Part shown: positions 53,690 through 61,293 of the stretch, piece after piece
Numbering within the stretch: the first letter of the stretch is position 1
Layout: every line of letters begins with the position of its first letter
Source: Thermus caliditerrae
Lineage (GTDB): Bacteria > Deinococcota > Deinococci > Deinococcales > Thermaceae
Assembly: GCF_021462525.1 (NCBI RefSeq)
Contig: NZ_JAKEDT010000001.1
Coordinates: 204,753 to 268,752 of the forward strand
DNA length: 64,000 nucleotides
Direction of reading: 5' to 3'
The notes under the pieces: model-generated
Databases searched by the model: none
Told to the model about the DNA's origin: nothing
What the model saw: only the letters and a program-made list of their open reading frames with translations
Made by a program: the position numbers and the translations under genes

Positions 53690-54223
53690 CTACCATCTTC
53701 CCGAAAGGATTTGCAGACCCCTTAGGGCCACCACCAAGGCCACCAGCAAGGCCGCGAGCCGCCCCTCCGCAGGGGCCAGGAGCAAAAGCGCCAGGTAGCC
53801 GAAGATGGCCCCGAAGGGTATGGGATAAATACCCTTACGCCGCCCCCTCCAGTAAAGGAGGTGGTAGACCCCCGCCACCCCCAGGCCCAAAAAAGCCGCC
53901 CCCAGGGTTTCCCCGGGAAGCCAGGCCAGGAAGTAGCCCAGGGAGGGGGCAATCCCACCCCCACCCCGGAAGCGAAAGAAAAGGGGCCAGTTGTGCCCCG
54001 CCACCACCGCCCCCGCGGCCCACACCCGCCACTCCGGGGGAACAAGGAGAAGGGTCAAGGCTCCCTTGCCCAGGTCCCACAGCACCACCCCGAGGGCGGC
54101 CCAGGGACCCTTCTGACGGAAAACCCCCGAGCCCCCCGGGAGGTCCCTGGCCCGCACCTCGGGAAAGAAGAGGAGCCCCCCCACCAGGGAACCCAGGAAG
54201 TACGCCAGAAGCAGGTAGGCCAT
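53690..54223 (-). CDS. PlsY-like glycerol-3-phosphate acyltransferase, divergent
   Basis: 177-residue membrane protein with about five to six helices. Family blocks are present but altered: LAYFLGSLVGGLLF (usual GSIPxGYL), GGSGVFRQKGPWAALGVVLWDLGKG (usual GSGNxGATN...DxxKG) and VVAGHNWPLFFRFRGGGGIAPSLG (usual GHNxPxxxxFKGGKGVAT). The NxGATN and GGKG elements are lost, so catalysis with acyl-phosphate is doubtful. ATG 54223 is chosen; GTG 54229 is also possible. It diverges from the LacI-type regulator. Confidence 0.75.
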   Translation of the reverse strand: MAYLLLAYFLGSLVGGLLFFPEVRARDLPGGSGVFRQKGPWAALGVVLWDLGKGALTLLLVPPEWRVWAAGAVVAGHNWPLFFRFRGGGGIAPSLGYFLAWLPGETLGAAFLGLGVAGVYHLLYWRGRRKGIYPIPFGAIFGYLALLLLAPAEGRLAALLVALVVALRGLQILSGRW

Positions 54224-54266
54224 GCCCACATTCTTGCAAAAACCTCCTCCTTGCCCTATCCTGGTT

Positions 54267-54290
54267 ATGGAAGTTTCCATGAAGCGCTTC
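54267..54290. promoter_or_regulatory. Operator-like palindromes before the LacI-family gene
   Basis: Two adjacent dyads: ATGGAAGTTTCCAT (54267-54280, imperfect centre) and GAAGCGCTTC (54281-54290, perfect, with the central CG typical of LacI/GalR operators). They sit 24-47 bp before the regulator start and facing the divergent PlsY-like gene; autoregulation is the simplest reading. Confidence 0.55.
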
Positions 54291-54313
54291 CACCGGGAAC
54301 AGGGAACCAGGCT

Positions 54314-55348
54314 ATGAGCAAGAAGAAACCCACCATCCTCGAGGTGGCCGCCCGGGCCGGGGTCGGCTTGGGCACGGTGAGCCGGGTGCTCAACAACCAC
54401 CCGGCGGTGCGGCCCGAAACCCGGGCCCGGGTCCTCCGGGCCATGGAGGAGCTGGGCTACACCCCCAACCCCCACGCCCGGCGCATCGCCGGGGGACGAA
54501 GCTACACGGTAAGCGTCCTCTTGCCCTTTGTGGCTACGGAGTTCTACCGCAGGCTGATTGAGGGCATCGAAGGGGTGCTTTTGGAGAAGCGCTACGACCT
54601 GGCCCTCTTCCCCATCCTCTCCCAGGCCCGGCTCCGGCGCTACCTGGAGAACACCACCCTGGCCTACCTCACCGACGGCCTCATCCTGGCCTCCTACGAC
54701 CTCACGGAGCACTTCGAGGAAGGCCGCCTGCCCACGGACCGGCCTGTGGTGTTGGTGGACGCTCAAAATCCCCGCTACGACTCCGTCTACCTGGATAACT
54801 TCCAGGGCGGGTATCTGGCGGGCGAGTACTTGGCCCGCTTCCCGGGGGCGGTGTTCGCGGTGAAGGTGGAAGAGGAGCCCGACCAGGCCTTCCGCCACAC
54901 GGTGTTCGCCCAGCGCATGGCGGGCTTCCAGGAGGCCCTGAGGCGGGCGGGCCGCCCCTTTATCCCTGAGCACCTCTACACCACCCGCCTCTCCCAGGAT
55001 GGGGGTCGGCTGGCCCTGCGCCACTTCCTGGAGAAGAGCTCTCCGCCCATCAACGTATTCGCCGGTGCGGACCAAGTGGCCCTAGGGGTCTTGGAGGAGG
55101 CAGAGCGCCTGGGCCTCACCGTGGGTCGGGAGGTGCGGGTTTTGGGTTTTGACGGCCACCCTTTCACCGAGGAGGTGGGGCTTTCCACCATCGCCCAGCC
55201 CGTGGAGGCCATGGGCGCCAAGGCCGCTCAGCTCCTATTGGAGAGGATGCAGGGTTATGCGGGAGCGCCGCGGGAGGTGCGCTTCGAGCCGGTGCTCTTG
55301 GAACGGGCCTCCACAGGAACCCCCCCAGCGGCTCCCTATGTGCCCTAA
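54314..55348 (+). CDS. LacI-family transcription regulator
   Basis: 344-residue LacI/GalR regulator. HTH near residues 8-30 (TILEVAARAGVGLGTVSRVLNNH) with the hinge helix PHARRIAGGRSYTVSV, then a periplasmic-binding-like sensor domain ending in VLGFDGHPFTEEVGLSTIAQPVEAMG. The ligand is probably a sugar or nucleoside-like molecule, but no transporter or catabolic operon adjoins. ATG 54314 begins the HTH. Operator-like palindromes lie just upstream. Confidence 0.93.
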   Translation: MSKKKPTILEVAARAGVGLGTVSRVLNNHPAVRPETRARVLRAMEELGYTPNPHARRIAGGRSYTVSVLLPFVATEFYRRLIEGIEGVLLEKRYDLALFPILSQARLRRYLENTTLAYLTDGLILASYDLTEHFEEGRLPTDRPVVLVDAQNPRYDSVYLDNFQGGYLAGEYLARFPGAVFAVKVEEEPDQAFRHTVFAQRMAGFQEALRRAGRPFIPEHLYTTRLSQDGGRLALRHFLEKSSPPINVFAGADQVALGVLEEAERLGLTVGREVRVLGFDGHPFTEEVGLSTIAQPVEAMGAKAAQLLLERMQGYAGAPREVRFEPVLLERASTGTPPAAPYVP

Positions 55349-55358
55349 ACTCTAGAGG

Positions 55359-55802
55359 ATGCGCCTGGAACTTCTGGCCAACCTGGTGCGCTGGCTGATG
55401 CTCATGCCCGTGGTGGGTCTCCTCCTGGGGGCTTTTTACTTCGCCTGGCACGCCCTGGGCGAAACCCTGGTTGCCCTCCGCCAGCCCCTGGAGACGGCGT
55501 TGCCCGCTTTGGTGGGGGCGGTGGACCTGGCCCTTTTGGCAGCGGTCTTCCTCATCTTCAGCCTGGGGCTCTTTGAGCTTTTCATCCGCAAGCTGGACCT
55601 TCCCCTGGAAAACGTTTTGGCTGTGGACAGCCTGGCAGACCTTAAGGCCAAGCTGGGCCAAGTCATCATCATGATCCTGGTGGTCAAGTTCTTTGAGAAG
55701 GCCTCGGCTTTCAAGCCGAACTCTGCCCTGGACTTCCTCCTCTTCGCTGGGGGCGTCGCCCTTCTGGCCGCCTCCTTGTGGCTGGCCAAGGCCAAAGAAT
55801 AG
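55359..55802 (+). CDS. UPF0114 (YqhA-like) membrane protein
   Basis: 147-residue protein with three to four membrane helices (LMLMPVVGLLLGAFYFAWHAL, DLALLAAVFLIFSLGLFELFI, VIIMILVVKFFEKA, LLFAGGVALLAASLWLAK) and the family stretch LFELFIRKLDLPLENVLAVDSLADLKAKLGQVIIMILVVKFF-type middle. Function unknown. It starts 10 bp after the LacI-family stop and leads into the PIN-like and menaquinone genes, so may be cotranscribed with them. Confidence 0.85.
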   Translation: MRLELLANLVRWLMLMPVVGLLLGAFYFAWHALGETLVALRQPLETALPALVGAVDLALLAAVFLIFSLGLFELFIRKLDLPLENVLAVDSLADLKAKLGQVIIMILVVKFFEKASAFKPNSALDFLLFAGGVALLAASLWLAKAKE

Positions 55803-55805
55803 CCC

Positions 55806-56486
55806 TTGCTGGTCTACCTGGACCAAAACTACGCCAGCCGCATGGCCAAGCACCTCTTGGGCCAGCGGGGGCACGAGGTGTTTGGCCAGCTCTTCCACGT
55901 CCTGAAGGGCCAAGTCCTGGCCCCACCCAGCCCCTTCCACGTGCTGGAAACCCTCCACCCCATCCGAGGTCCCGAGGAGAAGGCGGGCTACCTCCTCCCG
56001 GCCCTTAAGGAGGTCTTCGCGGCGCTTTCCCAGGGCTTCTGGGTGCGGCCCTGGCAGGAGGTGGCCCAGCGGCAGGTCCGGGGCCTCTTCCGGGAAGACC
56101 TCCTTTGGACGGGAGGGAACTGGGAAACCCCCGCCGACCTCTCCCCCTTTCTGGGCCTCCTCGAGGCCCTGCGGGGCCTACCCTACCGCGAGGCCCTCGA
56201 GGGTGCCCTGCGGGAAATCCAAAGCCGCACGGGCCTAAAGGAGGTTCCCTTCGTGCGCCTCCTAGCAAATCTCCTGGCGTGCATGGCCGCGGATAGCAAC
56301 CGCAAGCCCCGGCCCTCCGACCTCCTGGATGCGGTGATGGCCGCCACGGTCTACCCTTATGCCGACCTCCTCCTCACGGACCGCTACCTGCGGAACCTCC
56401 TGCCAGAAAGGAGCGTGGGGGGAAGGCGGAAAGAGGTGCAGGCCCTGGTCAGCCGCTTCGCCCAGGGAGTAGACTCCTTGCCGTGA
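55806..56486 (+). CDS. PIN-like domain hypothetical protein
   Basis: About 226 residues from a TTG start 3 nt after the previous stop. It opens LVYLDQNYASRMAKHLLG, resembling the first acidic strand of PIN nucleases, and near the C-terminus has RPSDLLDAVMAATVYPYADLLLTDRYL, resembling the later acidic cluster of PIN folds. The middle is helical and unfamiliar. A ribonuclease activity is possible but unproven. Its stop overlaps the mqnE start (GTGA), which ties it to menaquinone synthesis genes. Confidence 0.6.
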   Translation: MLVYLDQNYASRMAKHLLGQRGHEVFGQLFHVLKGQVLAPPSPFHVLETLHPIRGPEEKAGYLLPALKEVFAALSQGFWVRPWQEVAQRQVRGLFREDLLWTGGNWETPADLSPFLGLLEALRGLPYREALEGALREIQSRTGLKEVPFVRLLANLLACMAADSNRKPRPSDLLDAVMAATVYPYADLLLTDRYLRNLLPERSVGGRRKEVQALVSRFAQGVDSLP

Positions 56487-57604
56487 AGGGGATCAAGGAC
56501 CCCAGGCTCTTCCCCATCGCCGAGAAGGTGCTGGCCGGAGAGCGGCTTTCCTTTGCGGAGGGGCTCGTCCTCTACGAGACCCAGGACCTCCCCACCCTCA
56601 TGCGCCTGGCCAACCGGGTGCGGGAAAGGAAGCACGGGCACAAGACCTACTTCGTCCACTCCATCCGCGTTTCCCAGACCAACATCTGCTACGTGGGTTG
56701 CACCTTCTGCGCCTTCCAACGGAAGTTCGGCGAGGAAGGGGCCTGGGACTGGGAGGTGGAGGAGGTGGTGGCCTGGGTGCGGGAGCGCTACCAGCCCGGC
56801 CTCACGGAGATCCACATGACCGCGGGCCACCACCCCAAAAGGCCCTTTTCCTACTACCTGGACCTGGTGCGGGCCCTAAAAGCGAGCTTCCCCGGGGTGC
56901 AGGTCAAGGCCTGGACCGCGGCGGAGATCCACCACTTCTCCAAGATCGCCCGCCTGCCCTACAAGGAGGTGCTCCAGGCCCTCAAGGAGGCGGGGCTGGA
57001 CGCCATGCCGGGGGGCGGGGCGGAGATCTTCGCCGAAAGGGTGCGGCGGCAGATCGCCCGGGCCAAGGTTTCCGCGGAGGGCTGGCTGGAAATCCACCGC
57101 ACCGCCCACGAGCTCGGGCTCCCCACCAACGCCACCATGCTCTACGGCCACATCGAGACCCTCGAGGAGCGCCTGGACCACATGGACCGCCTCCGCCAGC
57201 TCCAGGACGAAACCGGCGGCTTTATGAGCTTCATCCCCCTGGCCTTCCAGCCGGACGGGAACCAGCTGGCCCGGGAGCTCGGCAAGCGGGAGTTCACCAC
57301 GGGCCTGGACGACCTCCGTAACCTGGCGGTGGCCCGGCTCTACCTGGACAATATCCCCCACATCAAGGGCTACTGGGCCACCCTGACCCCGGAACTCGCC
57401 CAGGTCGCCCTGGACTGGGGGGTGACGGACATCGACGGCACCCTCATCGAGGAGCGCATCGTGCACATGGCGGGAAGCCCCACCCCCGAGGGGCTTTCCA
57501 AGGAGGCCCTGGCCCGCATCATCCTGGCTGCGGGGCGGATCCCCGTGGAGCGGGATGCCCTCTACCGGGAGGTGCGGGTCTGGGACAAGGTCGCCGCAGG
57601 ATGA
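56483..57604 (+). CDS. mqnE: Aminodeoxyfutalosine synthase
   Basis: 373-residue radical SAM enzyme of the futalosine menaquinone pathway, joining 3-(1-carboxyvinyloxy)benzoate and SAM. Cluster Cys69, Cys73 and Cys76 (NICYVGCTFCAF). MqnE rather than MqnC is indicated by TEIHMTAGHHPKRPFSYYLDLVRALK, AGLDAMPGGGAEIFAERVRRQI, TMLYGHIETLEERLDH and TDIDGTLIEERIVHMAGS. GTG 56483 overlaps the preceding stop. mqnA follows with a 4-bp overlap. Confidence 0.95.
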   Translation: MKGIKDPRLFPIAEKVLAGERLSFAEGLVLYETQDLPTLMRLANRVRERKHGHKTYFVHSIRVSQTNICYVGCTFCAFQRKFGEEGAWDWEVEEVVAWVRERYQPGLTEIHMTAGHHPKRPFSYYLDLVRALKASFPGVQVKAWTAAEIHHFSKIARLPYKEVLQALKEAGLDAMPGGGAEIFAERVRRQIARAKVSAEGWLEIHRTAHELGLPTNATMLYGHIETLEERLDHMDRLRQLQDETGGFMSFIPLAFQPDGNQLARELGKREFTTGLDDLRNLAVARLYLDNIPHIKGYWATLTPELAQVALDWGVTDIDGTLIEERIVHMAGSPTPEGLSKEALARIILAAGRIPVERDALYREVRVWDKVAAG

Positions 57605-58410
57605 GCTACGTTCTGGGGGTGCCCCCCTACGCCAACGTGGCCCCCCTGTACCGCTTTTTGGAGGGCGGCTGGTCCCTGCGCCAAGGGGTGCCCGCCGAGC
57701 TCAACCGCCTGGTCCTCTCCGGGGAGGTGGGCCTTTCCTTGGTCTCCAGCTATTTCTACCTGGAACACCAGGAGGAGCTGGGACTCCTTCCCGATTTTTC
57801 CGTGGCCGTCCTGGGCCGGGTCTATTCCGTCAACCTCTTCCATAAGGGAAACCTGGCCGACCTCCAGCGGGTGGCCCTCACCACGGAAAGCGCCACCAGC
57901 GTGGCCCTGCTCCAGCTCCTCCTGCGGGAAAAGGGTATCGCCCCTAGCTACCAGCGGGCGGAGGGCGCTTTGGAGCTTCTGGAAACCTACGATGGCGTCC
58001 TCCTCATCGGGGACCGGGCCATCCAGGCCTACGCCCAGCTGCTCCCCTCCCTGCCGGAAACCCCCCACGCCCTCCCCACCCGCTTTGGGGAGGTGGAGGT
58101 GGTGGACCTCTCCATGCTCTGGTTTGCCCGCACAAGGCTTCCCTTCGTCTTCGCCGTCTGGGCCTACCGCAAGGAAAACCCTCCCCCCTTAGGGCTGGTG
58201 CAGGCCCTGAGGAGAGCCAGGCGCCAGGGGCTCGCCCGGCTGGGAGAGGTGGCCGAGGGCGAGGCCCGGCGGCTTGGGGTCCACCCCGCCCTCATGGAAC
58301 ACTACCTCTGGAACTTCCGCTACCACCTGGAGGAGCCGGACCGCTTGGGCCTAGCCGCCTTCGCCGAGACCCTAGGCCTGCCCTTCGCTCCCAGGTATTA
58401 TCCTCAATAG
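57601..58410 (+). CDS. mqnA: Chorismate dehydratase MqnA
   Basis: 269-residue MqnA, the first enzyme of the futalosine route, dehydrating chorismate to 3-(1-carboxyvinyloxy)benzoate. It has the binding-protein-like fold: VPPYANVAPLYRFLEGG, ELNRLVLSGEVGLSLVSSYFYLEH, ALTTESATSVALLQLLL, DGVLLIGDRAIQAYA and LPFVFAVWAYRKEN. The Ser and Asn in the substrate cleft are present. It completes a coupled mqnE-mqnA pair; the other menaquinone genes lie elsewhere. Confidence 0.95.
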   Translation: MSYVLGVPPYANVAPLYRFLEGGWSLRQGVPAELNRLVLSGEVGLSLVSSYFYLEHQEELGLLPDFSVAVLGRVYSVNLFHKGNLADLQRVALTTESATSVALLQLLLREKGIAPSYQRAEGALELLETYDGVLLIGDRAIQAYAQLLPSLPETPHALPTRFGEVEVVDLSMLWFARTRLPFVFAVWAYRKENPPPLGLVQALRRARRQGLARLGEVAEGEARRLGVHPALMEHYLWNFRYHLEEPDRLGLAAFAETLGLPFAPRYYPQ

Positions 58411-58413
58411 CGC

Positions 58414-58466
58414 TTGACTTTTCATAGCACTTTGCTTAGGATACCCTTGGGCCCAAGGCCCAAGGG
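58414..58466 (+). promoter_or_regulatory. YceI promoter and 10-bp leader hairpin
   Basis: TTGACT (58414-58419), 17-nt spacer, TAGGAT (58437-58442). The short leader then holds CCCTTGGGCC-CAA-GGCCCAAGGG (58444-58466), a perfect 10-bp stem whose 3' arm includes the start of the AAGGGAGG ribosome site (58462-58469). The hairpin could hinder ribosome binding. Confidence 0.75.
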
Positions 58467-58474
58467 AGGCCAAG

Positions 58475-59011
58475 ATGCGTTGGAACCTAGACCCTACCCA
58501 CACCAGCATTGAGTTCGCCGTGCGCCACATGATGATCGCCCAGGTGAAGGGCACCTTGAACCTCAAGGAGGGCTATGTGGAAACCGATGAGGCGGGAAGG
58601 CCCCTGAAGGTGGAGGCGCGCCTGGAGGCCCGGAGCATCCACACCGGGGTGCCGGACCGAGACAACCACCTGCGCTCACCGGACTTCCTGGACGTGGAGA
58701 ACTTCCCGGAAATCCTGTTTAGGAGCGAGCGGATCGCCCCCCTGGGGGAGGGTCGGTACCGGGTGGAGGGGGAGGTGACCCTCCGCGGGGTCACCCAGCC
58801 CCTTGCCTTTGAGGTGGAAACCCATGGCCCCGCTAAGGACCCCTGGGGCAACCAGCGCGTGGCCGCCCACTTTGAGGGCAAGCTGAACCGCAAGGACTTC
58901 GGCCTCACCTGGAACGTGGCCCTAGAGATGGGTGGGGTGCTGGTGGGCGACGAGGTGCGCTTCAGCGTGGACACGCAGGCGGTCAAGGCAGAAGAGGCCG
59001 TGGCGCGGTGA
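58475..59011 (+). CDS. YceI-family lipid-binding protein (TT1927b type)
   Basis: 178-residue lipocalin-like beta-barrel of the YceI family: WNLDPTHTSIEFAVRHMMIAQVKGTLN, ARSIHTGVPDRDNHLRSPDFLDVENFPEILF, GEVTLRGVTQPLAFEVE, FEGKLNRKDFGLTWN. The Thermus relative TT1927b binds a polyisoprenoid in its cavity. There is no signal peptide, in contrast to E. coli YceI, so it is probably cytosolic. Monocistronic, with its own strong promoter. Confidence 0.93.
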   Translation: MRWNLDPTHTSIEFAVRHMMIAQVKGTLNLKEGYVETDEAGRPLKVEARLEARSIHTGVPDRDNHLRSPDFLDVENFPEILFRSERIAPLGEGRYRVEGEVTLRGVTQPLAFEVETHGPAKDPWGNQRVAAHFEGKLNRKDFGLTWNVALEMGGVLVGDEVRFSVDTQAVKAEEAVAR

Positions 59012-59018
59012 TAGCCCC

Positions 59019-59047
59019 TTGACAGGGGTTTTCACCCCCACTAAGCT
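59019..59047 (+). promoter_or_regulatory. Promoter of the aroF-tyrA operon
   Basis: TTGACA (59019-59024), 17-nt spacer, TAAGCT (59042-59047). Transcription would begin near 59054, only a few bases before the leader peptide ATG at 59058. Confidence 0.85.
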
Positions 59048-59057
59048 TAGGGGCAAT

Positions 59058-59123
59058 ATGCGGACCTTTGGGCGCTTCTTCGGCTTTTACTATCCCGCCG
59101 GGGGCGCCCTGCGGTTCGCATAG
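59058..59123 (+). CDS. Phe/Tyr-rich attenuation leader peptide
   Basis: 21-residue peptide starting MRTFGRFFGFYYPAGGALRF and ending in Ala: five Phe and two adjacent Tyr, with six of the seven in positions 4-12. It lies directly between the promoter and a terminator upstream of DAHP synthase and prephenate dehydrogenase, exactly where a Phe/Tyr-sensing attenuator would be. It has no other plausible role. Confidence 0.88.
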   Translation: MRTFGRFFGFYYPAGGALRFA

Positions 59124-59170
59124 GCTTTGGCCGCAAGAGGGCGCCCCCAAACGGGGGCGCCCTAGGCCTT
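59100..59170 (+). promoter_or_regulatory. aroF attenuator: exactly matched terminator and antiterminator
   Basis: Terminator stem AGGGCGCCCCC (59138-59148)/GGGGGCGCCCT (59153-59163), loop AAAC, followed by CCTTT. GGGGGCGCCCT also occurs identically at 59100-59110 within the leader peptide codons, so it can pair with the terminator's 5' arm instead, preventing termination. A ribosome stalled on the early Phe codons (59067-59087) leaves 59100-59110 free; one that reaches the stop (59121) covers it. This is classical attenuation logic with a duplicated 11-nt arm. Confidence 0.87.
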
Positions 59171-59182
59171 TAGGAGGGAACC

Positions 59183-60217
59183 ATGCTGATCGTGATGCGG
59201 CGCGGGCACACCGAGGCGGAACTGGAAGAGGTCATCAGGGAAGTGGAGCGGGTGGGCTACCGCCCCCACCTCTCCCGGGGGGTGGAGACCACCCTGGTGG
59301 GGGCCATCGGCAAGGGGCCTACCCCCGAGCTCATGGAGCACTTCCGAGCCCTTTCCGGGGTGGCGGAGGTCATCCCCATCTCCAAGCCTTGGAAGCTAGC
59401 GAGCCTCGAGGTCCAGCCCTTCCCCACCGTCATCCAGTTCCCCACGGGTAGGACGGGGGACGGCCACGTCCTGGTGGCGGCAGGCCCTTGCGGGGTGGAG
59501 TCCCGGGAGCAGACCCTCAAAGCGGCCCGCTACGTGAAGGCCCACGGGGCGGGGATGCTCCGGGGCGGGGCCTTCAAGCCCCGCACCAGCCCCTACGCCT
59601 TTCAGGGCCTGGGGGTGGAGGGCCTCAAGATCCTGGCCGAGGCCCGGCGGGAAACGGGCCTCCCCGTGGTCACCGAGGTCCTTTCCCCCGAGCAGGTGGA
59701 GCTGGTGGCCGAGTACGCCGACGCCTTCCAGATCGGGGCCCGCAACGCCCAGAACTTCCCCCTCCTTCAGGCGGTGGGCGAGGCGGGAAAGCCCGTCCTC
59801 CTCAAGCGGGGCATGAGCATGACCCTGGAGGAGTTCCTCATGAGCGCCGAGTACATCCTCTCCCGGGGCAACATGCGGGTGATCCTGGTGGAGCGGGGTA
59901 TCCGCACCTTTGAAAAGGCCACCCGCTTCACCCTGGATGTCTCCGCCGTGCCCGTGCTCAAAAGCTGGACCCACCTCCCGGTCTGGGTGGACCCCTCCCA
60001 CCCCGCAGGGCGCCGGGAATGGGTCATCCCCCTGGCCCTGGCGGGGCTGGCGGCAGGGGCGGACGGGCTCATCGTGGAAACCCACCCCGAGCCGGAAAAG
60101 GCCCTCTCCGACGCCGCCCAACAGCTCCACGAGCACGAGTTCGCCGAGCTGATGGCCAAGGCCCGGCGCCTGGCAGAGGCCCTGGGCAAGACCCTCTCCC
60201 GCCCGGTCCTGGGATGA
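59183..60217 (+). CDS. aroF: 3-deoxy-7-phosphoheptulonate (DAHP) synthase
   Basis: 344-residue DAHP synthase of the type with an N-terminal ferredoxin-like regulatory domain (residues 1-70, LIVMRRGHTEAELEEVIREVE), as in Thermotoga; that domain confers feedback inhibition by Tyr/Phe. The catalytic barrel carries VLVAAGPCGVESREQ, LRGGAFKPRTSPYAFQGLG, FQIGARNAQNFPLL, KPVLLKRGMSMTLEEF and VDPSHPAGRREWV. It makes the first committed aromatic intermediate from PEP and erythrose 4-phosphate. Preceded by a Phe/Tyr attenuator and coupled to tyrA. Confidence 0.95.
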   Translation: MLIVMRRGHTEAELEEVIREVERVGYRPHLSRGVETTLVGAIGKGPTPELMEHFRALSGVAEVIPISKPWKLASLEVQPFPTVIQFPTGRTGDGHVLVAAGPCGVESREQTLKAARYVKAHGAGMLRGGAFKPRTSPYAFQGLGVEGLKILAEARRETGLPVVTEVLSPEQVELVAEYADAFQIGARNAQNFPLLQAVGEAGKPVLLKRGMSMTLEEFLMSAEYILSRGNMRVILVERGIRTFEKATRFTLDVSAVPVLKSWTHLPVWVDPSHPAGRREWVIPLALAGLAAGADGLIVETHPEPEKALSDAAQQLHEHEFAELMAKARRLAEALGKTLSRPVLG

Positions 60218-61293
60218 AACCCCTCTTCGCCAAGGTGGGCGTCTTCGGGGTGGGCCTTTTGGGGGGAAGCGTGGCCCTGGGCCTCAAGGAACGCTTTCTG
60301 GCCGAAGAGGTCCACGCCTACGACCAAGACCCGGAGGCCCTGGAAAAAGCCCTCTTCCTGGGGGTGGCGGACCGGGTCCACACGGAGCTCGGCCCCTGGG
60401 TGGGGGAGCTCTCCTTGGGCATCCTTGCGGCCCCGGTGCGGGCCCTCCTCCCCCTGGGTCAGGCCCTCTCCCCCCTGGCCCACCCGGAAAGCCTGTGGAC
60501 GGACGTGGGCAGCGTGAAGGGCCAGGTGGTGGCCGCTTTGGAAAACCTCCTCCCCCGCTTCCTGGGGGGCCACCCCATGGCGGGAAGCGAGCGCTCCGGG
60601 GTGGAAAACGCCCACGCCGGGCTCCTGCAAAACGCGATCTGGGTCCTAACCCCCACGGAGAAGACGAGCCCAGAGGCCAAGGAAGGGGTGCGCCGCCTGG
60701 TGGAGGCCCTGGGGGCCTACCCCCTGGAGATGCCTCCCCTTCTCCACGACCAGCTGGTGGCCCGCATCTCCCACCTGCCCTACCTGCTGGCCGTGGCCCT
60801 CAACCGCATGGTGGCGCAAAGCCCCCACCGGGAACTCCTCATGTTCCTGGCCGCGGGCGGCTTCCGCGACCTCACCCGGGTGGCCTCGGGAAGCCCCCGG
60901 ATGAGCCGGGACATGGTGGTGGAGAACAAGGAGGCCCTGAAGGAGGCCATAGAGGAGCTTCGGGCGGTGCTCCTGGAGCTGGAGGGGCTTCTGGAGCGGC
61001 CCGAAGGCTTTTTGGAAGCGGCCGAGGCGGCCAAGCGCACCCGCGACGCCCTGCCCATCGTGCGGCGGAGCCTCCTTCCTGAGATGCACGACCTGGTGGT
61101 CCAGGTGCCGGACCGCTCCGGGGAGATCGCCCGCATCGCCACCGCCTTGGGGGAGGCGGGGGTGAACATCAAGGACATCGAGGTCCTCACCATCCGCGAG
61201 GCCGCTGGGGCCCTGCGCCTTTCCTTCGCCACCCGGGAGGAGCGGGCCACGGCCCGGCAGGTCCTGGAAAGGGCAGGCTACCGGGTACCCTGA
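60214..61293 (+). CDS. tyrA: Prephenate dehydrogenase with ACT domain
   Basis: 359-residue TyrA for tyrosine synthesis. Residues 5-180: Rossmann domain with GVFGVGLLGGSVALGLKE and TDVGSVKGQVV. GGHPMAGSERSGVENAHAGLL holds the catalytic His region; RISHLPYLLAVALNRM and AAGGFRDLTRVASGSPRM are characteristic. About 285-359: ACT domain (DLVVQVPDRSGEIARIATALGEAGVNIKDIEVL), implying feedback control by tyrosine. ATG 60214 overlaps the aroF stop (ATGA). The 3' end overlaps the converging GGDEF gene by 16 bp. Confidence 0.95.
   Translation: MKPLFAKVGVFGVGLLGGSVALGLKERFLAEEVHAYDQDPEALEKALFLGVADRVHTELGPWVGELSLGILAAPVRALLPLGQALSPLAHPESLWTDVGSVKGQVVAALENLLPRFLGGHPMAGSERSGVENAHAGLLQNAIWVLTPTEKTSPEAKEGVRRLVEALGAYPLEMPPLLHDQLVARISHLPYLLAVALNRMVAQSPHRELLMFLAAGGFRDLTRVASGSPRMSRDMVVENKEALKEAIEELRAVLLELEGLLERPEGFLEAAEAAKRTRDALPIVRRSLLPEMHDLVVQVPDRSGEIARIATALGEAGVNIKDIEVLTIREAAGALRLSFATREERATARQVLERAGYRVP

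Noticed and set aside
53861-54313. Upstream extension of the LacI-family frame
   Set aside because: It is antisense to the PlsY-like gene, and the HTH begins just after ATG 54314.
54224-55075. Long minus-strand frame upstream of the PlsY-like protein
   Set aside because: It mirrors the LacI-family gene on the opposite strand and has no recognised domain; PlsY similarity starts at 54223.
60019-60213. N-terminal extension of TyrA
   Set aside because: It overlaps the aroF coding sequence out of frame; ATG 60214 forms an ATGA overlap and starts the Rossmann fold.
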